In this document: piece after piece, positions 8,199-13,771 of the stretch | Numbering within the stretch: position 1 is the first letter of the stretch | Layout of the letters: the number at the start of each line of letters is the position of its first letter | From: JBKBXU01 sp046313675 | GTDB taxonomy: Bacteria > Bacteroidota > Bacteroidia > Cytophagales > Cytophagaceae | DNA: 24,718 bases | Assembly (NCBI GenBank): GCA_046313675.1 | Contig: JBKBXU010000023.1 | Location: 1 to 24,718 of the forward strand | Direction: 5' to 3' | Position numbers and translations under genes: made by a program | Notes under the pieces: model-generated | Seen by the model: the letters and a program-made list of their open reading frames with translations, nothing else | What the model was told of the DNA's origin: nothing | Databases searched by the model: none

Positions 8199-10462
8199 TT
8201 ATCTATTTCTGGAGGCTGTTTGGTTTCGGAATCTTTCTTGTTTTGTTTTTATTTGTTGGTGTTGAAACAAATATTGCCGGGCTTTTTGGAGAAATGCCCG
8301 CCCTGGATCAGCTTGAAAATCCAAAGCACGATCTTCCTTCACTGGTTTATACTTCCGATTCTGTTTTAATGGCGAAATTTTATCATGAAAACAGGGAGCC
8401 GGTTAATTTTAATGACATTTCTCCTAACGTCATAAATGCTCTTATAGCGACAGAAGATGTTCGATTTTATGATCATTGTGGAATTGACCTTAAAGGATTT
8501 CTTGCTATTTTTTATACTGTGTTTCAAAATCAACAGCGTGGAGGCAGTACTATTACACAGCAACTGAGTAAAAATCTTTTTAAAACACGATCCGCAATTG
8601 GTCATGGTTTGCTTGGAAAGATTCCGGGAATGGATGTTCTAATTTATAAAGCTAAGGAATGGATTACAGCAATTAAGCTTGAACGGTTTTTTTCTAAGGA
8701 AGAAATACTTCTCATGTATTTGAATACGGTAGATTATGGAAGTAATTCATTTGGAATTAAAGCTGCTTCCAGAAGTTTTTTTGATACCACTCCTGATAGT
8801 CTTAACGTTGAACAGGCTGCTGTTTTGATAGGTGGTTTAAAAGCTACGACCTATTATCATCCGCTTTTACATCCAGACCGATCCTTGGAAAGAAGAAACA
8901 TTGTCTTGAAGTTAATGGAGCAGCAAGGTTTCATCTCAGCAGCTGGTTGTGACAGTTTATGCAAAATCGATCTTTCATTAAAATTTACATATACTAAAAG
9001 CCATCATCCTATTGCTGAGTATTTGCAAGGTGGGGCATTATTGAAGTTTTTAAATGATTGGTGCAGAGAAAATAAAAAAGATCTTTACAGAGATGGATTA
9101 GTGATTTACACGACGATTGATTCAAAGATTCAATTACATGCCGAAAACGCTGTTAAGACTCATTTGGGGCAGCTCCAAAAAAAATTCTTTAATCATTGGG
9201 AAGGGCAAAATCCGTGGATTTATAAGAATAAAACTGAAATACCAAACTATCTTGAACATGCCATACAACGTACCGAAATTTATAAAAAGCTCAAAAATAA
9301 ATATGGAGAGGATGAAAAGGCCATATCGGAAGCTCTAAGCCAGAAATCCCGGAAGCGTATTTTTTCATGGAAAGGTGATAAAGATTCTATTATGAGTCTA
9401 TATGATTCTCTAGGATATTATAAACACTTTCTTCATGCCGGAATGATGGCTATGGATCCTTCTACGGGGCAGATTAAAGCATGGGTAGGGGGGATAGACT
9501 ATAAATATTTCAAATTTGATCATGTTATTCAGAGCAGAAGACAGCCTGGTTCTGCTTTTAAACCTTTTGTGTATGCGGCAGCACTTGAGCAGGGATATAC
9601 CCCCTGTGACCTGATTCCTGACGAACCTATACTATTTGAATATATGGAAAAAGGTGTAAAGAAGAGATGGGCACCAAGAAATGCGGATTGGGTTTTTACA
9701 GGTGATTCTCTTAACCTAAGACAAGCCCTTGGCCGATCAATTAATTCTGTTGCAGCTCATTTGACCCGGCAAGTAGGTGTTGAGGATGTAATTAGATGTG
9801 CTCACAAAATGGGAATTTCCAGTCCCTTGGATACGGTTCCTTCCATTGGACTTGGTTCCAGTGATGTCAGTATATTTGAAATGACGGGAGCTTATAGTGC
9901 TTTTGTGAATAAAGGAATTTGGATTGAACCTCATTTTATTGATAGAATAGAAGATCGAAACGGGAACATCCTTTTAGAATATATTCCTGAAATTAAGGAG
10001 GTCTTGGATGAGTATACAGCATATACAATGGTGCATCTGTTAAAGGGTACTGTAGAGGAGGCCGGGGGAACATCTGCAAACTTATTCAGTTTTGATATTT
10101 TTAGAAACAATGAACTGGGTGGTAAAACAGGAACTACATCCAACTACTCAGATGGATGGTATATGGGGATTAATCCTCATATCGTGACGGGTGTATGGGT
10201 TGGAGCCGAAGACCGGGTTATACATTTTAAAACATCCGCCTTGGGAGAGGCATCTAAGACAGCCTTGCCTACGTTTGGGTATTTTCTGGAAAATTTATAT
10301 AAAGACCCTACATTAAACTTTCCTAAAGGGAAATTTAAAAAACCTCCTGGGTATAAGGTTGAACTTAATTGCCCCTATAGACCAACCACAGAAATCAGAG
10401 AATCGGCTGATGAGGCTGAAATTTTGCAAGTGGAAGATTTAGAAGATATTTTTGAGTTCTAA
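8186..10462 (+). CDS. Class A penicillin-binding protein 1A-type (bifunctional)
   Basis: This enzyme polymerises glycan strands from lipid II and cross-links them, anchored in the inner membrane and acting in the periplasm. It has 758 residues. One N-terminal membrane helix lies at about 10-28. The GT51 glycosyltransferase domain spans about 55-235, with the catalytic glutamate E90 in ALIATEDVRFY, the RGGSTITQQLSKNLF motif at 118-132, and EEILLMYLNTVDYG at 172-185. The transpeptidase domain spans about 415-690 with all three active-site motifs: S456-A-F-K459, S518-I-N520 and K647-T-G-T650. Both domains therefore look active. The start is TTG with a strong Shine-Dalgarno at 8174. It lies 52 nt after the DivIC-like gene. 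Substrate specificity and the exact PBP class label (mrcA/ponA) are family inference. Confidence 0.93.
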   Translation: MDKLIIYFWRLFGFGIFLVLFLFVGVETNIAGLFGEMPALDQLENPKHDLPSLVYTSDSVLMAKFYHENREPVNFNDISPNVINALIATEDVRFYDHCGIDLKGFLAIFYTVFQNQQRGGSTITQQLSKNLFKTRSAIGHGLLGKIPGMDVLIYKAKEWITAIKLERFFSKEEILLMYLNTVDYGSNSFGIKAASRSFFDTTPDSLNVEQAAVLIGGLKATTYYHPLLHPDRSLERRNIVLKLMEQQGFISAAGCDSLCKIDLSLKFTYTKSHHPIAEYLQGGALLKFLNDWCRENKKDLYRDGLVIYTTIDSKIQLHAENAVKTHLGQLQKKFFNHWEGQNPWIYKNKTEIPNYLEHAIQRTEIYKKLKNKYGEDEKAISEALSQKSRKRIFSWKGDKDSIMSLYDSLGYYKHFLHAGMMAMDPSTGQIKAWVGGIDYKYFKFDHVIQSRRQPGSAFKPFVYAAALEQGYTPCDLIPDEPILFEYMEKGVKKRWAPRNADWVFTGDSLNLRQALGRSINSVAAHLTRQVGVEDVIRCAHKMGISSPLDTVPSIGLGSSDVSIFEMTGAYSAFVNKGIWIEPHFIDRIEDRNGNILLEYIPEIKEVLDEYTAYTMVHLLKGTVEEAGGTSANLFSFDIFRNNELGGKTGTTSNYSDGWYMGINPHIVTGVWVGAEDRVIHFKTSALGEASKTALPTFGYFLENLYKDPTLNFPKGKFKKPPGYKVELNCPYRPTTEIRESADEAEILQVEDLEDIFEF

Positions 10463-10544
10463 CATATTTATTTTTAACCTGTTGGGCTTTTCCTTAAACT
10501 AGTCTTTTAATTATCCGTTACTTTATAAAAGGCAAAAGATATTT

Positions 10545-10820
10545 ATGAGGAAGTTGGTGCCATTTGTAATAGGTGTATTTTTGTTTTTAGGGAATCTTGA
10601 AAAGTCCGTTTGTAAAGAAAATAGCATCACCAGGGTAGTAGTTCAGGATGATGATAAAAAAACGAAAAAAGAAAAAAGAGCTGAAAAAAAGGCCGCCAAA
10701 CGAATTAAGAATGAGGAAAAACGGGCTAAAAAGCAATACATGAAGCAGCGGAAGAAAAACATCAGAAAAAACTCCAGTAGGTTTGGCCCATCTCCCTACA
10801 AAAAGGACTATAATATTTAA
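10545..10820 (+). CDS. Small secreted, very basic protein of unknown function
   Basis: I do not recognise this 91-residue protein. Residues 1-23 look like a signal peptide (MRKLVPFVIGVFLFLGN and on to SVC), so export is likely; the cysteine at 23 could be a lipobox cysteine but the preceding residues fit poorly. From about residue 38 to 75 the sequence is dominated by Lys and Arg in KKEKRAEKKAAKRIKNEEKR-type runs, followed by a short tail SSRFGPSPYKKDYNI. The gene begins 82 nt after the PBP stop on the same strand and ends against a convergent gene with a shared hairpin. A 92-codon frame on the opposite strand (10587-10865) is a shadow. A link to the cell wall is only a guess from position and charge. 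Confidence 0.65.
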   Translation: MRKLVPFVIGVFLFLGNLEKSVCKENSITRVVVQDDDKKTKKEKRAEKKAAKRIKNEEKRAKKQYMKQRKKNIRKNSSRFGPSPYKKDYNI

Positions 10821-10827
10821 AAAATTT

Positions 10828-10863
10828 GGATAAGGGTTTACGAAAAATCGTAAACCCTTATCC
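10828..10863 (-). terminator. 16-bp hairpin at the GH13 gene's 3' end
   Basis: A perfect 16-bp stem (10828-10843 with 10848-10863) encloses the loop AAAA. The minus-strand GH13 gene stops at 10838-10840, so its last codons and stop lie inside the hairpin. On the minus strand the stem is followed within 3 nt by six T, fitting an intrinsic terminator for that gene. On the plus strand there is no T-run, but the stem may still limit read-through from the 10545 gene. Confidence 0.75.
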
Positions 10864-12463
10864 ATCTATAGCCATAGCCACTTAATTCAAATTCATGGTT
10901 TTCTCCGCATTCCTTATAAACTTTATCTCCAAAAATATCTATGAATTTCTTACCTTCAGATTTTAAGTTATGAATTTTTGTGGTGATAGGTTTGTATGAC
11001 AAATTATGCAGGCATATAACCGTCCCTTCATTATGTTCGGCACAACAGGCAAAAATTTCTTTATCATCAACCTTTAACAGATTCCATTCCCCATGACCAA
11101 ATTCCGGACATTTTTTTCGCGTTCGGATAAGTTTTTCCATCCAGTTAAGTAAAGATTCCGGGTGGCTGAGTTGATTCATCACGTTGACTTTCTGGTATCC
11201 GTAGGAGCCGTTGTCTATTACCGGATGAATCAATACTTCTTTCTTTGCTGTTGAAAAACCTCCATTCTTAGCATCTGACCATTGCATGGGGGTTCGCACA
11301 CTTGTCCTTCCTTCCAGAGATAAATCATCTCCCATACCAATTTCTTCACCATAACTTATAAGTGGAATGCCTTTTAGAGAAAACATTAGACTATAAGTTA
11401 ATGCTATTCTCTTTTTATCTCCATGCAGCATGGGCGGCAGTCTTCTCCTGATGCCATGTCCAAATATTTTCATATTGTCATCAGGGGCAAAAGCCTTAAA
11501 AACCTCCTTGCGTTCGGAGTCTGTTAAATACTCCAGGTTTAACTCATCATGGTGTCGTATAAAATTTACCCATTCAGCTGTTTCTACATCCAAGAGTTGT
11601 TCGAATGTTTTATATAATGGTTCAGCCTCTTCTCTTGCCAGTGACAGGAAAAGATTTTTATTGGCCATAAAATTAAATAAGAGTTGTAATCGGTCTTTAT
11701 CACCAAAATATTCCTTTAGCTTTTCAGGGACAACATTGGCTTCTCCCATTAGTATTGCGGAAGACTTTCTGTTTATCTGAAATTCCCGGATTTTGTTAAG
11801 GATGTTGTGCAGGCTTTCTTTTTCATCATGAACCTGCTCAGTGGTTTCAGTAAGTATGTGGGCTGCATCAATCCTGAATCCTGCAATTCCTAACTCAAGC
11901 CAGAAACCCATTATTTTTAGTATTTCATTCTGTACATTTTCATTGGCAATATTTAGGTCAGGCTGTTCTTTAAAGAAATGATGCAGATAGTAAGCTTCAG
12001 CTTCTTTATCATACTCCCATATGCTATGCTCAACTCCTTCAAAAATTACTTTTTCTTTATGGTCTCGGTTCGGTTCTTTTACCCAAATGTAGTAATCACG
12101 AAATTTTCCGTTAGGATCTTTTCGGCTTTCCTGAAACCAGGGATGCTCTATTGAAGTATGGTTTATCACCAGATCAATAAGAACTTTCATTCCATATTCT
12201 CCTGCTCTGTGCACAAAATCTACAAAATCCCCTAAGGTTCCTAATCGTGGGTCAATGTTATAATAGTCTTGTATGTCATATCCATTGTCCCTGTTAGGTG
12301 TAGGATAAAAGGGTAAAAGCCAAATACAATCAATCCCTAAACCTGCAAGATGAGGAAGTTTTTTCTTTAATCCGTTAAAATCACCTATCCCATCGCCATT
12401 GCCATCATAAAAGGACTCTACATCTAGTTTATAGATTATGGCATTTTTGTACCAGTTTTTCAT
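10838..12463 (-). CDS. GH13 family enzyme, trehalose synthase-like
   Basis: This 541-residue protein has an alpha-amylase-type (beta/alpha)8 barrel with the GH13 catalytic triad: nucleophile D199 in GIAGFRIDAAHI, acid/base E241 in LMGEANVV, and stabiliser D306 in IRHHDELNLEY. Conserved region I is at 96-102 (IDLVINH). The N-terminus WYKNAIIYKLDVESFYDGNG, the stretch EANVVPEKLKEYFGDKD and the RTPMQWSDAKNGGFS segment (390-404) resemble maltose alpha-glucosyltransferase (trehalose synthase, GH13_16). A small all-beta C-terminal domain follows from about 455. It lacks the fused maltokinase domain seen in some TreS proteins and has no signal peptide, so it should act in the cytosol on maltose/trehalose or short alpha-glucans. 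A hydrolytic alpha-glucosidase role is the main alternative. The start is 5 nt after the ASRT-family gene, indicating one operon. Confidence 0.88.
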   Translation of the reverse strand: MKNWYKNAIIYKLDVESFYDGNGDGIGDFNGLKKKLPHLAGLGIDCIWLLPFYPTPNRDNGYDIQDYYNIDPRLGTLGDFVDFVHRAGEYGMKVLIDLVINHTSIEHPWFQESRKDPNGKFRDYYIWVKEPNRDHKEKVIFEGVEHSIWEYDKEAEAYYLHHFFKEQPDLNIANENVQNEILKIMGFWLELGIAGFRIDAAHILTETTEQVHDEKESLHNILNKIREFQINRKSSAILMGEANVVPEKLKEYFGDKDRLQLLFNFMANKNLFLSLAREEAEPLYKTFEQLLDVETAEWVNFIRHHDELNLEYLTDSERKEVFKAFAPDDNMKIFGHGIRRRLPPMLHGDKKRIALTYSLMFSLKGIPLISYGEEIGMGDDLSLEGRTSVRTPMQWSDAKNGGFSTAKKEVLIHPVIDNGSYGYQKVNVMNQLSHPESLLNWMEKLIRTRKKCPEFGHGEWNLLKVDDKEIFACCAEHNEGTVICLHNLSYKPITTKIHNLKSEGKKFIDIFGDKVYKECGENHEFELSGYGYRWIRVYDFS

Positions 12464-12468
12464 ATTTT

Positions 12469-12840
12469 TTATTGGGCAAAGGCCATAGTGGTTAATAATG
12501 CATTTTCTGATTGTCTTGAATCCAGTCGTGTATGTTGAACAACAATGGGTACATTGGAGTGAAATACACTGGCGTAATCGGTGTCTCTCGGAATCTCTTC
12601 CGGATCTTTTAAGTCGTTAAACCGTAAATGCTTTGTGCGCTTTGGAGGGATTGTAAGACGGTAAGGGCCTATTGGATCTTTGTCTTCAAAATATATATAA
12701 ATATCAATCTTTGCTTCTTCTTCAGATGCATTTAGTATACATGCTGTTTCATGACTGGTCATTTCAGGTGATGAGCCTGTGCTATCACCAGGTATATAGC
12801 CTTCGGCTATAGCCCACTGGGTTTTCCCGATTGAGTTCAT
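12469..12840 (-). CDS. Anabaena sensory rhodopsin transducer (ASRT) family protein
   Basis: This 123-residue soluble protein matches the ASRT family (Pfam ASRT, sensory rhodopsin transducer) almost end to end. Diagnostic stretches are GKTQWAIAEGYIPGDS, SHETACILNASEEEAKID, GPYRLTIPPKRTKHLRFNDL and VPIVVQHTRLDSRQSENAL. The Anabaena protein is a small tetrameric beta-sandwich that interacts with sensory rhodopsin and has been reported to bind DNA; the wider family has been proposed to bind small molecules such as sugars. No rhodopsin gene is present here. The gene lies 5 nt upstream of the GH13 gene and 46 nt downstream of the Nudix regulator gene, so a sugar-linked sensing role fits the context better than phototransduction. 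That role is inference; the family assignment is strong. Confidence 0.9.
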   Translation of the reverse strand: MNSIGKTQWAIAEGYIPGDSTGSSPEMTSHETACILNASEEEAKIDIYIYFEDKDPIGPYRLTIPPKRTKHLRFNDLKDPEEIPRDTDYASVFHSNVPIVVQHTRLDSRQSENALLTTMAFAQ

Positions 12841-12886
12841 AAGGATTACTTTTTTTAGTTAACCCTTAAATTTTCCGGATGTTTAT

Positions 12887-13561
12887 TTATAATTTAAAAT
12901 TGAACCCTTCTTTCTTGAGCGAAGCATAGATGTTTGGATCAAATTTATACAATCTGGCTGCTCTGTGTGCTACATTTTTTTGGGTTTCATCCAGGGACAA
13001 AAGGAGATCCATTTTTAGAAGTTTTTTTCTGAAATTTCTCTTATCAAGAGAGGTTTCAAGAATAGCTTCATACAATTGCTGAAGTTCTGTGAGTGAGAAT
13101 TTTTCAGGCAAAAGTTCAAATCCGACAGGTTCGTAACGAACAGTTTTTTTTAGTTTTTCAAAGGCAGTTTTAAAAATTTTAATATGATCGTATGGAAGGT
13201 CAGGTATTTTGTCGATGTCAAACCATTTGGCGTCTGCCTCTGATTTTAAATGATAAGCCGCAGGTTTAATTAAAGCATAATAAACTATGGTTATAACCCT
13301 TCGTGGAGGATAGCGATCAACATCTCCAAAAGTATAGACTTGTTCCATAAAGAGGTCAGATACCCCTGTAAGTTCATCAAGGATTCTATGTGCCGATTGG
13401 TCAAGGTCTTCTTTTTCCAAAACAAACCCTCCCGGTAATGCCCATCTCCCCTTGTCAGGTTCCTGAAGCCTTCTGATAAGAAGAACTTTTAATTTTGATT
13501 CTTCAAAACCAAAGATTACACAGTCAATGGATAAAGAAGGTATTATGTCTTTATTTTCCAC
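12887..13561 (-). CDS. Nudix-domain winged-helix regulator (NrtR/AraR-like)
   Basis: The 224-residue protein has an N-terminal Nudix fold (about 8-140) and a C-terminal winged-helix DNA-binding region (about 146-215; FSLTELQQLYEAIL, RNFRKKLL, HRAARLYKFD). This is the architecture of the NrtR family and of Nudix-type sugar regulators such as AraR in Bacteroides. The Nudix box starting at G45 (GGFVLEKEDLDQSAHRILDE) is degenerate. E51, R59, E63 and G66 remain, but consensus glutamates are replaced by I60 and L64, so hydrolase activity is probably lost and ligand sensing is more likely. The start is GTG (13559-13561); no ATG lies nearby. It is divergent from the GH3 gene across a region with two inverted repeats, and may head the operon with the ASRT and GH13 genes. 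The ligand cannot be read from sequence. Confidence 0.85.
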   Translation of the reverse strand: MENKDIIPSLSIDCVIFGFEESKLKVLLIRRLQEPDKGRWALPGGFVLEKEDLDQSAHRILDELTGVSDLFMEQVYTFGDVDRYPPRRVITIVYYALIKPAAYHLKSEADAKWFDIDKIPDLPYDHIKIFKTAFEKLKKTVRYEPVGFELLPEKFSLTELQQLYEAILETSLDKRNFRKKLLKMDLLLSLDETQKNVAHRAARLYKFDPNIYASLKKEGFNFKL

Positions 13562-13575
13562 AGAAAAATATTAGT

Positions 13576-13602
13576 TTATTATATTATGGTTAAATATAAT
13601 AA
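13576..13602. promoter_or_regulatory. Inverted repeat, candidate operator 1
   Basis: Arms TTATTATATT (13576-13585) and AATATAATAA (13593-13602) are perfect reverse complements around the 7-nt spacer ATGGTTA. It lies 15 nt upstream of the Nudix regulator start. An autoregulatory site is plausible, though the very high A+T content raises the chance of coincidence. Confidence 0.4.
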
Positions 13603-13636
13603 TTATATTCTATCTTGAAAACTCTCCGGTTTTTTT

Positions 13637-13656
13637 ACCATGAAATATTTTATGGT
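13637..13656. promoter_or_regulatory. 20-bp palindrome, candidate operator 2
   Basis: The sequence ACCATGAAATATTTTATGGT pairs with itself at 9 of 10 positions, with one G/T mismatch pair. The length and symmetry match what a dimeric winged-helix Nudix regulator would bind. It lies between the divergent regulator and GH3 genes and shares the ATGGTT half with operator candidate 1. Confidence 0.45.
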
Positions 13657-13771
13657 TTTATTTAGCGTTTTAAAACAGATTAGAATTGTAATTTTTAGTT
13701 TGAATGCTAAATTTTGAGGAACTTTGTATAAAGTGCCTTTAAACGTTATGTTAAAAAATAGGATTTTAGAT

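Noticed and set aside
10587..10865. 92-codon minus-strand frame opposite the small basic protein
   Set aside because: Its product is a Phe-rich reverse image of Lys/Glu-rich codons; the plus-strand frame has a signal peptide and sits correctly behind the PBP gene.
12469..12840. Light-sensing role for the ASRT-family gene
   Set aside because: No rhodopsin, carotenoid-cleavage or phytochrome gene is present in the window, and the gene is packed against carbohydrate genes.
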